Shown here: piece after piece, positions 33,737 through 43,201 of the stretch
Layout of the letters: every line of letters starts with the position of its first letter
How positions within the stretch are numbered: position 1 is the first letter of the stretch
Assembly (NCBI GenBank): GCA_020058765.1
Contig: JAGVDM010000006.1
Location: 117,488 to 181,487 of the forward strand
DNA length: 64,000 nt
Source: Candidatus Peribacterales bacterium
GTDB lineage: Bacteria; Patescibacteriota; Gracilibacteria; Peribacterales; Peribacteraceae
Reading direction: 5' to 3'
Notes under the pieces: model-generated
The model's database searches: none
The model's input: only the letters and a program-made list of their open reading frames with translations
What the model was told of the DNA's origin: nothing
Position numbers and translations under genes: made by a program

Positions 33737-36036
33737 AGCGCTGCGCGCAATGCGGCCAGCTGTGCCGGGGAGAGAATAGTACGCAGCTCCGTGTCGCTCG
33801 CGCTGCGAATACCGGCAACGGAACCAAATGCAGTCAGGAGCTGTCGTTTGGATTCCTCTCCAATGCCGGGAATGTTATCGATTGCAGATTCTACTGCGTG
33901 CTTGGCGCCGCGTTGCTCACGATGGCGATTGGCAAAGCGGTGCGCTTCGTCCCGCAACCGCATGAGCAGGAACTTCGCCTGTGCATCCTGCGGGAACACA
34001 ATAGGCACAGGATTGCCGGGGACGAAGACTTCTTCTTCGCGCTTGGCGAGGGATACAACGTGCAGATCCAAGCCCGATTGCTTGAGTGCTTCCAGCGCCG
34101 CAGAGAGCTGACCTTTGCCGCCGTCGATTACCAGCAGATCGGGACGGGCAGTAAGTGATGGATCGATCTTGCGTTCGGACGGGAGCGATACGAGGAGGGT
34201 GGTACCGGGCAACACACGATCGGCAAAGAGCTTGGGGATTGTTTGTACATGACGGAATCCCAGCTCGCCGTAGTCTTCGACTTCTGCATCGGGCACGATG
34301 ATATAGAGCTTCTCTTTTTTTGCAGATGCAAGACTGCGGCGAAGGAGGAATTGCCGCAGCTCCAACGTATCGGCAACTGCAGGCAGCAATTCCACTGTGG
34401 AAGGAGCATGCAACAGAGCGCGCTGTCCGCCCACTACAGCATCATCTTGCCGCACGAGCAGATCGGCATATTCCACCTTCGGAGGAGCCTCTCCAAGCAC
34501 ATCTGCAATGCGCTCGACCTCTGCCTTGCGCGGCCTGCCGAAGCTCACACCACGTTCTTTGAATGCAGCTTCTTCCAGCTTCAGATCGCGCGACAGGTGG
34601 CGTAGGCGGCGCTTGAGCACCTCACGCAATGCGGCGTAGTCATCGATCTGCCCATCTTTGAGTGTGCGGATGGTGAATGAACGATAGTGGTCGTTGGCTG
34701 TTTTGCCATCTTTGAGTACTACCATACTGCCCACGGTCTCAGTACCGCCAAGATGGGAAATATCGTAGCCCTCTATGCGCTTTGGTGGCGCGGGCAACTG
34801 GAGCAGCTCGGCCAATTGTTTGAGTGCATCATCCAAGCGCTTGGCAACCGCTTCCCATTTGGCGAGTTGTTGTTCGATTTTTTCCTCCGCATTGCGGCTG
34901 GCCATGTGCAAGAGTTGCACTTTTTTGCCGCGCTCGGGCACTGCCACCTCCACACGTTTGCCGCGGCGCTCGGTGAGCCACTCAGAAAGCGTGTCTGCAT
35001 CTTCCGGTGCCTGGGCAACCAGAACGGTATCGGGGAAATCTGTAACCGTGGAGTAGTACTGCGGCAAGAATTGGCTGACGACATCGGCAATATCCCCTGC
35101 CTGACCTACAAGCGAAAAACTCATTTCGCCGATCAGCTTGCCACCGCGCTCACGGAGCAGCACCACTTGTGCGCGTTCCTTGAGGAGTGCCACACCAATA
35201 ATATCTAAGTTGTCGCCTGTAGTGTCGGATACCACCTGCTTCTCCTCATCCATTTCGCGGATGATCGCCACGGCATCGCGCAGTTGGCCTGCACGTTCGA
35301 ACTTCCGATCCAGAGCGGCCTGTTGCATTTCGCGCTGGAGTGCTTCGGCTGCAGGCTTATGATCCCCACGGAAGAAGCGAATGAGCTCGTTAAGAGCCTC
35401 CCAATACTGCTCGCGGGAATAGAGCCCGCAACCAAGGCCGCAGTGCCTGCCAATCTGCACTTCGAGCGGCGGAGCAGGGTACAAAGACGTGGTCGTGTCC
35501 TCTCCTTTTTCTACTTTGCGATTCAGGCGGTCGAGTGTCTCCTTTGCTGTGCGATACGGGAACGCCTCGTGCAGTGCATCGAGGAGATTGCGCACCTTCC
35601 ACGCCTGTAAGTACGGCCCGAAGTACTTGGCCTTGTCTTCTTCCATGCGGCGCACCACCGTTACCGAGGGGAACGCCTCTTGTACGGAAATGCGGACGTA
35701 CACGTAATTCTTATCGTCCTTCATCATCACGTTGTATTTGGGCTTCAGCTCTTTAATAAGGTTGGTTTCGAGCACGAGTGCCTCCAGCTCGCTACGAGTG
35801 ACTGTCACTTCCACATCTGCAATCTTGCCAATGAGCGCGGTCTTCCATGGCCCAAGCGACGGATCTTTGGCAGGCAGAACGTAGCTCTTCATGCGGCTGC
35901 GCAGATTCTTGGCTTTGCCGACGTAGAGCACATCGCCCTTGGCATCCAACCAGCGATACACACCGGGTGCCGTGGGTGCTTTGGCCACAATGGCACGCAA
36001 GCGCGCCAAGGAATCGGATGCTGCGGACTTACGCAT
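33733..36036 (-). CDS. uvrC: Excinuclease ABC subunit C with an internal insertion
   Basis: UvrC makes both incisions in nucleotide excision repair. The 767-aa protein has the GIY-YIG nuclease domain (APGVYRWLD...VLYVGKAKNLRSR), a UVR motif (ALQREMQQAALDRKFERAGQLR region), the RNase H-like endonuclease half (GYDISHLGGTETVG; LLVIDGGKGQL) and C-terminal helix-hairpin-helix (NIPGIGEESKRQLL). It is about 150 residues longer than E. coli UvrC; the excess lies between YAALREVLKRR and PDLLVIDGGKGQ. The start MRKSAASD is the last ATG before the conserved region. Confidence 0.93.
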   Translation of the reverse strand: MRKSAASDSLARLRAIVAKAPTAPGVYRWLDAKGDVLYVGKAKNLRSRMKSYVLPAKDPSLGPWKTALIGKIADVEVTVTRSELEALVLETNLIKELKPKYNVMMKDDKNYVYVRISVQEAFPSVTVVRRMEEDKAKYFGPYLQAWKVRNLLDALHEAFPYRTAKETLDRLNRKVEKGEDTTTSLYPAPPLEVQIGRHCGLGCGLYSREQYWEALNELIRFFRGDHKPAAEALQREMQQAALDRKFERAGQLRDAVAIIREMDEEKQVVSDTTGDNLDIIGVALLKERAQVVLLRERGGKLIGEMSFSLVGQAGDIADVVSQFLPQYYSTVTDFPDTVLVAQAPEDADTLSEWLTERRGKRVEVAVPERGKKVQLLHMASRNAEEKIEQQLAKWEAVAKRLDDALKQLAELLQLPAPPKRIEGYDISHLGGTETVGSMVVLKDGKTANDHYRSFTIRTLKDGQIDDYAALREVLKRRLRHLSRDLKLEEAAFKERGVSFGRPRKAEVERIADVLGEAPPKVEYADLLVRQDDAVVGGQRALLHAPSTVELLPAVADTLELRQFLLRRSLASAKKEKLYIIVPDAEVEDYGELGFRHVQTIPKLFADRVLPGTTLLVSLPSERKIDPSLTARPDLLVIDGGKGQLSAALEALKQSGLDLHVVSLAKREEEVFVPGNPVPIVFPQDAQAKFLLMRLRDEAHRFANRHREQRGAKHAVESAIDNIPGIGEESKRQLLTAFGSVAGIRSASDTELRTILSPAQLAALRAAL

Positions 36037-36065
36037 AACGGGAACATGGTACACTCCGGCTCCTG

Positions 36066-36878
36066 ATGGTGCAGTCACCTTTGCTCACCGTGCTCGTGCT
36101 CAATTACCGGGGTCCGCAGGACACCGTGCAGTGCGTACAGCAGCTTGACCAGCAGACCATTGCCGATCGTATGGAAATTCTGGTGATTGATAACGGATCG
36201 CAAGATGACTCCGCTGGTGTGCTGCGCAACAGACTGGGGCACATGGAGAATGTGCGCATTATTGAAACGCCCAAAAACTTAGGCTTCGGTGGCGGCAACA
36301 ATTACGGTGCTCGCTATGCCAGCGGGGAGTATCTGCTGATACTCAATCCAGATACCGCGCCGGAACCAAAAGCACTGCAGCAAATGATCGACATACTGCA
36401 GCACGATCCGCAGATTGGGATTGTGGCGCCTGCACTCGTATTTCCAGATGGAACCGTACGCGAATCGCATAGGAATTTCCCTACCCTACGAGCCGTGGTC
36501 GCCAAGCGCACTCCCTTGGGGAAGGTGATGCCACAGGTACTCGATCGCTATCTGCACAGGGGCGCAACAAGTGGTATGCAGGATGTAGACTGGGTAGTGG
36601 GTGCATGCATGCTCATGCGCAGGGCGCTCTATGAAGAACTCCAGGGATTCGACGAGCGGTTCTTCCTCTTTTTAGAGGATACCGACCTCTGTCGCCGCTG
36701 CTGGAAGGCCGGTAAGCGCGTGGTGTACTGCAGCGATATCCGTGCAGCCGATGGCAAGCAACGGCTGAGCGGCGACGGTTTCTTTCCACTCATCACCAAG
36801 AAAACCGGGCGTATTCATTTGCAGAGTGCCTGGAAGTACTTTTGGAAGTGGCGAGGCAGCCCGCTAACACGGCCATAA
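36066..36878 (+). CDS. GT2-family glycosyltransferase (rhamnosyltransferase-like)
   Basis: A 270-aa inverting glycosyltransferase of the GT-A fold for cell-surface polysaccharide. Signatures: LNYRGPQDTV, VIDNGSQDDS, NLGFGGGNNYG, the metal-binding LNPDTAP and the acceptor-site FLEDTDLCRRCW. These fit WbbL/rhamnosyltransferase-like enzymes. No signal peptide; a hydrophobic C-terminal stretch is weak. It is divergent from uvrC with 29 bp between starts. Donor sugar is not deducible. Confidence 0.87.
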   Translation: MVQSPLLTVLVLNYRGPQDTVQCVQQLDQQTIADRMEILVIDNGSQDDSAGVLRNRLGHMENVRIIETPKNLGFGGGNNYGARYASGEYLLILNPDTAPEPKALQQMIDILQHDPQIGIVAPALVFPDGTVRESHRNFPTLRAVVAKRTPLGKVMPQVLDRYLHRGATSGMQDVDWVVGACMLMRRALYEELQGFDERFFLFLEDTDLCRRCWKAGKRVVYCSDIRAADGKQRLSGDGFFPLITKKTGRIHLQSAWKYFWKWRGSPLTRP

Positions 36879-36956
36879 AAAGATGAGGAAATCCCTTGGA
36901 GAGTAGTTGACCGCAGATGCGGCCATCCCGTACCCTCTGCAAGCTGAAAAGCAGGT

Positions 36957-37616
36957 ATGAACATTGTCCCACTCGCAGCACAGGCACGGTCGAAAGACCG
37001 CACATCCCGAGCTCTCCGCAGGGCAGAGACTGTTCCGTGCGTGTTGTACGGCAACGATGTGGAGAACACGCAGCTGCAGTGCGATCACAAAGAATTGCTC
37101 AAAACCTACGCACAGGCAGGTGAGAGTACATTGGTGGAGCTGGATATTGCCGGTAAAAAGGTGCCAGTGCTCATTCATGCTATTGATTTCGCTCCAGTGA
37201 GCGACCGCATTACACACGTCGACTTCTACGCCGTGAACATGAAGAAGGAAGTGGAAGCACACGTTCCAATGCACTTCGACGGCGAATCCCCTGCTGTGAA
37301 GGAATTGGGTGGTGTGTTGGTGCATTCCCTCGATCACATTTGGGTACGCTGCCTCCCAGCAAACCTGCCACACGAGCTGCATGCGGATATCTCCAGCCTC
37401 AAGGAATTTGGTGATCAACTCACGATAGCGGACATCAAAGTGCCCGCAGGTGTCACGATCAACGAAGAGAGTGATCAGGTGATTGCAAGCGTGCAGGAGC
37501 CACGCCGTATAGAAGAAGAAACGCCAGCTGAACCTGCAGAAGGAGCCGAAGGCGCTGCTGCAGGCGCAACTGCCGAGGGCGGCGCTGCCGAGGGCGGCGA
37601 CGAGAAGAAGGAATAA
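36957..37616 (+). CDS. rplY: 50S ribosomal protein L25 (CTC/TL5 long form)
   Basis: L25 binds 5S rRNA. This 219-aa form has the N-terminal 5S-binding domain (ARSKDRTSRALRRAETVPCVLYG) and the C-terminal beta domain (DFYAVNMKKEVEAHVPM; KEFGDQLTIADIKVP), as in Thermus TL5. The end is an Ala/Gly/Glu-rich low-complexity tail (EGAEGAAAGATAEGG), common in long L25. The DUF3048 gene begins 8 bp later. Confidence 0.95.
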   Translation: MNIVPLAAQARSKDRTSRALRRAETVPCVLYGNDVENTQLQCDHKELLKTYAQAGESTLVELDIAGKKVPVLIHAIDFAPVSDRITHVDFYAVNMKKEVEAHVPMHFDGESPAVKELGGVLVHSLDHIWVRCLPANLPHELHADISSLKEFGDQLTIADIKVPAGVTINEESDQVIASVQEPRRIEEETPAEPAEGAEGAAAGATAEGGAAEGGDEKKE

Positions 37617-37624
37617 CCCTGCTC

Positions 37625-38674
37625 ATGCGACTACTGGTTCGTATACTCAACTGCTGTGTCCTACTACTCGCAGCCATCTACGGGCTGCTTATTCTGTATG
37701 CGGTAGCCACGCAGGAACCACTCGAAAGCGATGTGCCACCGCAGCAGGTGGCGCAAGAGGAACGGCTGAACCCTTTGGAATGGCTACGTTCGCATGTATC
37801 ACTTCCCTCGTTCCTGCGTCGGGAAATACCACTTGTTGTAGTGATGATCGAAAATCAGGAACATGCGCGACCGCATCAACAAGGATTGTCAGATGCGCTG
37901 CTTGTGGAAGAGTGGCCTGTGGAAGGCTTCATTACCCGTTTCGCGGTAGTCTTCAATGGCAATGATCTCCCAAAAAAGGCAGGACCTGTACGATCCATTC
38001 GACCGTACTTCATCCATAGTCTTGCACCATGGCCGGTACTCCTCCTGCATGCAGGCGGCAGCCCAGAAGCATTCGAGGCGGTGAACGCCTCAGCCACCAT
38101 CGAAGCAGCAAACGGGATCGGCGGCACCTACTACGAGTTCTTCCATCGCGAAGATGGCATCCCTGCACCACACGACCTGTTCATTGATCGCGCAAACATG
38201 CAGCACATTGCACTGGAACACGATATGGACACCATGCGATGGCCTCCATACAACACAGGGATTGCTGCCAAAGGCGAACCTGTATCGCAGATCAGTGTGA
38301 ATTTCTACAACCCAGATCACGATACATCGTACGAGTACGATCCACGAACGCAGCGGTACATTCGTACCAATGGTGACGTGGAGAACCAGGCATCACCCGC
38401 AAACGTGCTCTTCTTGGAGATCCCTGTGACCGGTATCGGCGAATTTGGTCGACTGCAGATCCCCGTACGGGGAGATGGTGCGCTTCTCCTCTTCCGCAAC
38501 GGCATGTTGGCGCAAGGTACATGGGAGAAAGCCAACGATACCGAAGCATTCCACTTCCTGGCGCAAGACGGCTCTCCGCTCAATCTTGCTCGCGGGCAGA
38601 CATGGATGACCGTGCTTCCGTCTTTTGATCGGATCACGTGGGGCAACGGCACCGAAGACACTCCGCAGGAGTAA
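37625..38674 (+). CDS. DUF3048 (YerB-like) membrane-anchored protein
   Basis: A 349-aa protein with an N-terminal membrane anchor (about residues 8-28) and an external DUF3048 domain: VVMIENQEHARPHQQGLSDA, EGFITRFAVVF, KAGPVRSIRPYFI and a C-terminal TWMTVLP block. YerB-type proteins are widespread in Gram-positives and candidate phyla; their biochemical role is unknown, though envelope placement is consistent. It follows rplY closely and converges on the ATP-grasp fusion gene, with the two stop codons directly abutting. Confidence 0.85.
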   Translation: MRLLVRILNCCVLLLAAIYGLLILYAVATQEPLESDVPPQQVAQEERLNPLEWLRSHVSLPSFLRREIPLVVVMIENQEHARPHQQGLSDALLVEEWPVEGFITRFAVVFNGNDLPKKAGPVRSIRPYFIHSLAPWPVLLLHAGGSPEAFEAVNASATIEAANGIGGTYYEFFHREDGIPAPHDLFIDRANMQHIALEHDMDTMRWPPYNTGIAAKGEPVSQISVNFYNPDHDTSYEYDPRTQRYIRTNGDVENQASPANVLFLEIPVTGIGEFGRLQIPVRGDGALLLFRNGMLAQGTWEKANDTEAFHFLAQDGSPLNLARGQTWMTVLPSFDRITWGNGTEDTPQE

Positions 38675-41089
38675 TTACTTCTTTGACCTCGTCTTCTTGC
38701 GTGGTGCAGCAGCAGCTTGTTCGCGGAGAAACTCGGGCAGCAGTAATGGCTGTTGCAGATCTGGCAGCTTCTCCACAAGCTCCAGATCCTCCAGAGCAAT
38801 TTTGCCAACGTACAAACGTTGCAATTGCCCTCCTTCTGCGAGGAACCGCTCAATGGCACGTACACCTCGAAAGTACACCACACTCTTGGTGAACCCACCG
38901 TTATCAGATGTATTGGTCAGGCCACGCTTAATGATGATCGCCTGAGAAAGAGCTTTCTCACGATCGTACCCGAGTTCCTCGGACAGATACTGCCGAGTAT
39001 CGGCAAACGAGTGCTCCAAGCCATAGGCGAGGCCGAGCAGATTACGAGGTGGGTTATACCGCTTCTCATGCGTGTCGCCATACACACGATTCTGGTTGTA
39101 GATCGCGAGCCCTTCCTGGGTATCCAGATATCCCGCGCAACCCCGACGGAAAATAGCATAGGGCTGATGTGCACCATTCTCTGCGGTAAGGATGTGCGTC
39201 TCGATTTCGTGGCGGATGAGTGCATCGATGCGCGTGTCGGAGAATGTAGCGCCTTCGCGCAAATACACATGTCGACCACCCACCGTACAATCTGCCACAA
39301 GCTTCGCGCGGATGGCTACTTGCCACTCATGCAAACCATATTTGGCAAGCACCTGCTCAAAGCGCTCCTTTACATACTCAGCGGATCGAGTGGGTGCGTC
39401 TCGTTCGGAAAGATCGCATGCTGGTCGATTGTGCAGCAGTGCGTCTGCCGCCCGAATAAGCGAGGAAGTAGGCTTACCAAAGAGTGCCACAGATAACGCA
39501 GTAAATCGTTCACTGTCTCCACGTGCTTCAAGGAGCAGAATACGCTGGGTATGCTCCTTGCGCTTCTTCTCTAGTAGTACGCCGAGCGGCGACGTGTCGA
39601 GCAGTGGCTCTGCCAAACGTTCCCGAATATCCGCGATATTCGGCAGTGGCGGATAGGAAAACACGGGATTGTAGCGCACATCTTCGCGCAGTCGCTTGCG
39701 CTCTTCAGCTAAGTTAATGGGCTTGATGTATTTGAGCAGCAACAGCTCACGATCGTACTGCGAGAGCAGTTTATCCACAGCGCGCAGGTCGATCTTCACG
39801 CCGGATGCCGTGGGTTTTTGACGCTGACGAGATGGATCGATGAGAAAGTCAGCCAGATCTCGACGGCCAATGATGGCGCGATCGGAACCCGGCAGATCAG
39901 CCGCAAGTACGACTGTTTGGATCTTGCGTCCTGCGAGTGTGAACTTCACGCGATATCGCTCGGCATCGTCACCTTCCTGTTCTACCGCACGATGTGCGAT
40001 CAATTCTGTAATGAGTTCGCGTGAGAAGACTGTTCTCTCACGATCCGGCGCTATGGCACAGGGCTCTTCCACACTCGCTCCCACCCCAGCAATCGTGATA
40101 ATTTCATGCAGGCCAAGGAGCGGGCGCTCTTCGGGCTTCTTGCCTGTGCTCTTGCTACGAATCTTCTCGCCAAAAAGCTCCTGCCCAATACGCACACCCT
40201 TCTCGGGCGAGCTCACCGTGAGCCCCTGAACACGTTCCAGGCGCGCTCGGAGCGGCGCAAGATTCGCAATCTGCACACTCAATCCAGCACGCGCGTTCAC
40301 TTCGAGCACCGCAGGCCCCATTTGTGCATCGAGCGTAATATCTGCAGCCAAATACCCGATGTTGGTAATCTGCTGAATACGCGAACAAATGAGGAGAATT
40401 TCCTCCCAGAAGGGAATTTGATGACCCGATGGCGAGCCACCATGCGGTAGTTCTGTAATCATATGATGGTACTGCGCTGCATGTGTGGTAACCCCCTTGG
40501 CAATGTCGATACCAATACCCATGCCACCAAGGTGTAGGTTTGCCTTTCCGTCACTTACAGCGGTAGGAATGCGCAACATCGCCATGATCGGCACAAGGTT
40601 GAACACGATTACGCGGATATCCGGCATACCCACAGGTCGAAACGGCAGGAACGACTCATGGGGGATGAGCAGCTGCTCAAAGAAGGCAGTATCGCGGCGA
40701 CCACCGAGCGAAAAGCGCCCATCGAGGATGTCTCCCATATGCTCACGAAGCTCCTGTGCGGCAATGGGACGCTTGCCACTGCGCAGGAACTGCCCCTGTT
40801 TATCGCGACCACGCAGAATAATGATCCCCTCTCCTCCAAACCCATAATTCGGCTTAAGTACACAGTCGTCTGGGAGTGATGAGAAATCGAACGCGCGCAA
40901 TTGTTCGCGGTTCTCGATACGTGCAAAAATCTTCGCAGCAGGAATGCCGCGCGCGGTAAGGAATGCCTTGGTCTTCAATTTGTCATCGGCAAACGCAATA
41001 GCCTTCTTTGGATTAAACGGCTTCACGTAGAGGAGGTTCCTCGCGTTGATGCCGAGCACGCCGCGACTGGAGAAAAATGGAGTGAGCAT
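38675..41089 (-). CDS. Triple fusion: RimK-like ATP-grasp ligase, retropepsin-like domain, DUF1704 metallopeptidase
   Basis: An 804-aa protein in three parts. Residues 1-315 match the alpha-L-glutamate ligase-like ATP-grasp family (LGINARNLLYVKPFNPKKAI; LKPNYGFGGEGI; VLEVNARAGL). Residues about 322-425 resemble the RimB-like retropepsin domain (VKFTLAGRKIQTVVL; IIGRRDLADFLIDP) but lack its DTGA. Residues 430-790 are DUF1704, with the zinc motif HEIETH at 627-632 and TQEGLA at 657-662. DUF1704 relatives include carboxypeptidases acting on protein C-termini. A peptide-tag addition/removal role is inference. The start overlaps the upstream stop as TAATG. Confidence 0.8.
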   Translation of the reverse strand: MLTPFFSSRGVLGINARNLLYVKPFNPKKAIAFADDKLKTKAFLTARGIPAAKIFARIENREQLRAFDFSSLPDDCVLKPNYGFGGEGIIILRGRDKQGQFLRSGKRPIAAQELREHMGDILDGRFSLGGRRDTAFFEQLLIPHESFLPFRPVGMPDIRVIVFNLVPIMAMLRIPTAVSDGKANLHLGGMGIGIDIAKGVTTHAAQYHHMITELPHGGSPSGHQIPFWEEILLICSRIQQITNIGYLAADITLDAQMGPAVLEVNARAGLSVQIANLAPLRARLERVQGLTVSSPEKGVRIGQELFGEKIRSKSTGKKPEERPLLGLHEIITIAGVGASVEEPCAIAPDRERTVFSRELITELIAHRAVEQEGDDAERYRVKFTLAGRKIQTVVLAADLPGSDRAIIGRRDLADFLIDPSRQRQKPTASGVKIDLRAVDKLLSQYDRELLLLKYIKPINLAEERKRLREDVRYNPVFSYPPLPNIADIRERLAEPLLDTSPLGVLLEKKRKEHTQRILLLEARGDSERFTALSVALFGKPTSSLIRAADALLHNRPACDLSERDAPTRSAEYVKERFEQVLAKYGLHEWQVAIRAKLVADCTVGGRHVYLREGATFSDTRIDALIRHEIETHILTAENGAHQPYAIFRRGCAGYLDTQEGLAIYNQNRVYGDTHEKRYNPPRNLLGLAYGLEHSFADTRQYLSEELGYDREKALSQAIIIKRGLTNTSDNGGFTKSVVYFRGVRAIERFLAEGGQLQRLYVGKIALEDLELVEKLPDLQQPLLLPEFLREQAAAAPRKKTRSKK

Positions 41090-42612
41090 TATTCTTCCTG
41101 CAGATGGCGGAACACTTCACGGAATCGGAAGTACTCCACAAGCCGCAGTCCCGCCCACTTCCCCAGCACAATGTTTACGAGCAACGTGACGAGAATGGTC
41201 TCCGGATAGGCAAGAATGAATGACTGCAATGCAGGCCACTGCACAATGAACACACACAAGAGAGAGGCAATCACTGTTTCACCAACGCCCATCACAGCGC
41301 TCCACAAGCCTTCTTCAGTCTTCACGTTGAGGAACGTTTCCGAGAGCGTAGACATGATGAGCAGAATGAAGATCGTGTCACCCGAGAGTGTAAGACCGAA
41401 GTACGCGCCGAGGCCGAGGAGCAACAGGAGCGTCAGGCTCACAACCGTAAGAATGATGGCAACTTTCGGTACATAGAGCAGGCGCCATCCGCGCATGAGC
41501 GATCGAGTGGCGTAGCCAGTCACCAAGATGAAGAGCAAGAATGCCACACCGATCTGCCACCCAAGTGCAAGAAAGCTCAGGGCAATCACCGAGGGCGTAT
41601 ACAAGCCAAATGTTGTAACACCAATCACCTGCTTGAGGAAGGCAAGGATCGTAGCAATGAGCGGCAATATGAGGAGCAAAATCGCCGTGCGCGTGGAAAC
41701 ACCGTGCGTGAGCATGTAATTCACGAGTGACGACAGCACATTCCACGGGCGCAGTGCCGCCGTGGATTCATCCACGATTTGAAAGTCGAAATCCCACTGG
41801 GTAAGGCGCTCAAGGAATTGGTCAACATTCTCGGCAGTCAGCAGCGCACTCATCGCCTCTTTGCGCGTGATGATGATGCGACTAGGGTCGAGCACAGAGA
41901 ACGGCCCACGCGCAGTGCGCGCAAGCGTGTTCAAGCTGCGCTCGGTAATGAGCATGATGGTCTGGCGAGGCAGCTCATTCATGCGATCGGCATCGCCCTC
42001 TACTGCACGCTGCAATGCCTGTAAGCCAGAAATCCCATCGGACCAAATCACAATCGCCTCCGCGCCGGCAAGGGCACCGTTGGATTCTTTAATCACACGC
42101 GTGAGAAGCGAATCATCCCCGATAGGGATGGTGTTTTCGGTGGGGCGGATAATGCGCAAATATGTGCCACCACGCTCCGCCTCCTGCTGATGCACAAGGA
42201 GCTTTTCTGCGGCAACCGTGGCATCCGCGATCAGTACGATTTTGCGCTGGTACACGATAACCTCATGCACAGCTTCTGCAGTGACCTCTTCGCCGTCAAT
42301 TGTCATGGAGATCACCAGACGAATGACGGTTCGACCAGGCTGCTCAGGCGTGTAGACCGCCTCGAGCGTTCGGCTGATTGGCTGAGTAACCCCCTCGCGA
42401 AACCAGCGGTACTCCGCCGTTTCGTCTACACCAGCACTTGCCGATGCATCGAGCACCAAGGTACGGCCGACCGCAATATCGCTCGGGCCGCTAATGACCG
42501 GAGTAATACTTGCTGCGCTGTGATCTTCTTCGATGACCTCCATACCCAAAACTGGCACTGCAGACGCGAGCAGAGCCAGGAATACCCCGGTGTTAAGAAA
42601 AAATCGATGCAT
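41089..42612 (-). CDS. PKD-like domain plus 7TM membrane protein, partner of the ATP-grasp fusion
   Basis: A 507-aa exported membrane protein. After a signal peptide (MHRFFLNTGVFLALLASAVP) comes a PKD-like beta domain (about residues 35-120, VLDASASAGVDETAEYRWF), an alpha/beta external region (130-290) and a 7TM C-terminal domain (about 300-490) with GVTTFGLYTPSVIALSFLAL, resembling the 7TM part of inactive-transglutaminase/UUP1 proteins. In other bacteria that 7TM family sits beside RimK-like ligases, as here. Translationally coupled to the fusion gene; HPF lies 10 bp upstream. The start is set by the signal peptide. Confidence 0.75.
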   Translation of the reverse strand: MHRFFLNTGVFLALLASAVPVLGMEVIEEDHSAASITPVISGPSDIAVGRTLVLDASASAGVDETAEYRWFREGVTQPISRTLEAVYTPEQPGRTVIRLVISMTIDGEEVTAEAVHEVIVYQRKIVLIADATVAAEKLLVHQQEAERGGTYLRIIRPTENTIPIGDDSLLTRVIKESNGALAGAEAIVIWSDGISGLQALQRAVEGDADRMNELPRQTIMLITERSLNTLARTARGPFSVLDPSRIIITRKEAMSALLTAENVDQFLERLTQWDFDFQIVDESTAALRPWNVLSSLVNYMLTHGVSTRTAILLLILPLIATILAFLKQVIGVTTFGLYTPSVIALSFLALGWQIGVAFLLFILVTGYATRSLMRGWRLLYVPKVAIILTVVSLTLLLLLGLGAYFGLTLSGDTIFILLIMSTLSETFLNVKTEEGLWSAVMGVGETVIASLLCVFIVQWPALQSFILAYPETILVTLLVNIVLGKWAGLRLVEYFRFREVFRHLQEE

Positions 42613-42622
42613 ACAACACAGG

Positions 42623-42949
42623 TTAGCTGCTCTTCTTTTTGGTGTCGTTCTTGTCTTTGTACTTCTTGAGCTGCGGCTCAAGCTTCTCTGCGCAACGATC
42701 CACTGCTTCAATTACATCGGGGCGTCGTGATTCTGCATAGAGCGACTTCCCTGGGAGCTCCACCGTAATTGTCACCTTAATTTGGTCACGCTCTTTTTTC
42801 GTGTTACGACGCTCGGTATTCACACGAATAACCGACGCTTCATCTTTGAGGCGGCGACAGTAGGTAGCAAGCTTGCCTAGTTTGCGCGCTAACACGAGCA
42901 ATTCACGATCCGTGTACTGAAAGTTCTCCTCATAATGCAGGATGTTCAT
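42623..42949 (-). CDS. hpf: Ribosome hibernation-promoting factor (HPF/RaiA family)
   Basis: A 108-aa protein that occupies the decoding centre of idle ribosomes. The short-form HPF fold is visible: N-terminal FQYTDRELLVLARKLGKL, the basic strand RRNTKKERDQIKVTITVELPG and the helix PDVIEAVDRCAEKLEPQLKKY, ending in a Lys-rich tail. It lacks the C-terminal dimerisation domain of long HPF. It is the first gene of the run leading to the PKD-7TM and ATP-grasp fusion genes. Confidence 0.87.
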   Translation of the reverse strand: MNILHYEENFQYTDRELLVLARKLGKLATYCRRLKDEASVIRVNTERRNTKKERDQIKVTITVELPGKSLYAESRRPDVIEAVDRCAEKLEPQLKKYKDKNDTKKKSS

Positions 42950-43124
42950 GGTGGTACAGGAGAAGGAAACACGGCCAGCATATCACGTTCATAAGAGGAT
43001 GGCACCCCGGGTATTCGCCCGAAAATTGTGCGCCAAACCACAGAATTATCACTCTTCTAGAGAGAGTGATAGACACGCAGAAAAAGGCAGTGTAGACTTG
43101 GCATGTTTTCTACCCCACTCCTTC

Positions 43125-43169
43125 ATGATGTGTTGTGATGGTCAGGGCGGATGCGGCTGCGGTTGCTAA
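43125..43169 (+). CDS. Tiny Cys/Gly-rich peptide ORF
   Basis: ATGATG opens a 14-codon ORF, MMCCDGQGGCGCGC, ended by TAA at 43167-43169. Five Cys and five Gly in fourteen residues is far from random composition, and a strong terminator starts 33 bp later, so a short transcript is plausible. There is no Shine-Dalgarno and no promoter I am sure of. It could be a metal-binding peptide, the precursor of a modified peptide, or part of a small RNA. The rest of 42950-43232 holds no gene I can see. Confidence 0.35.
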   Translation: MMCCDGQGGCGCGC

Positions 43170-43201
43170 GCAACTGTTGGCTCATCCCCACAATCAAACG
43201 G

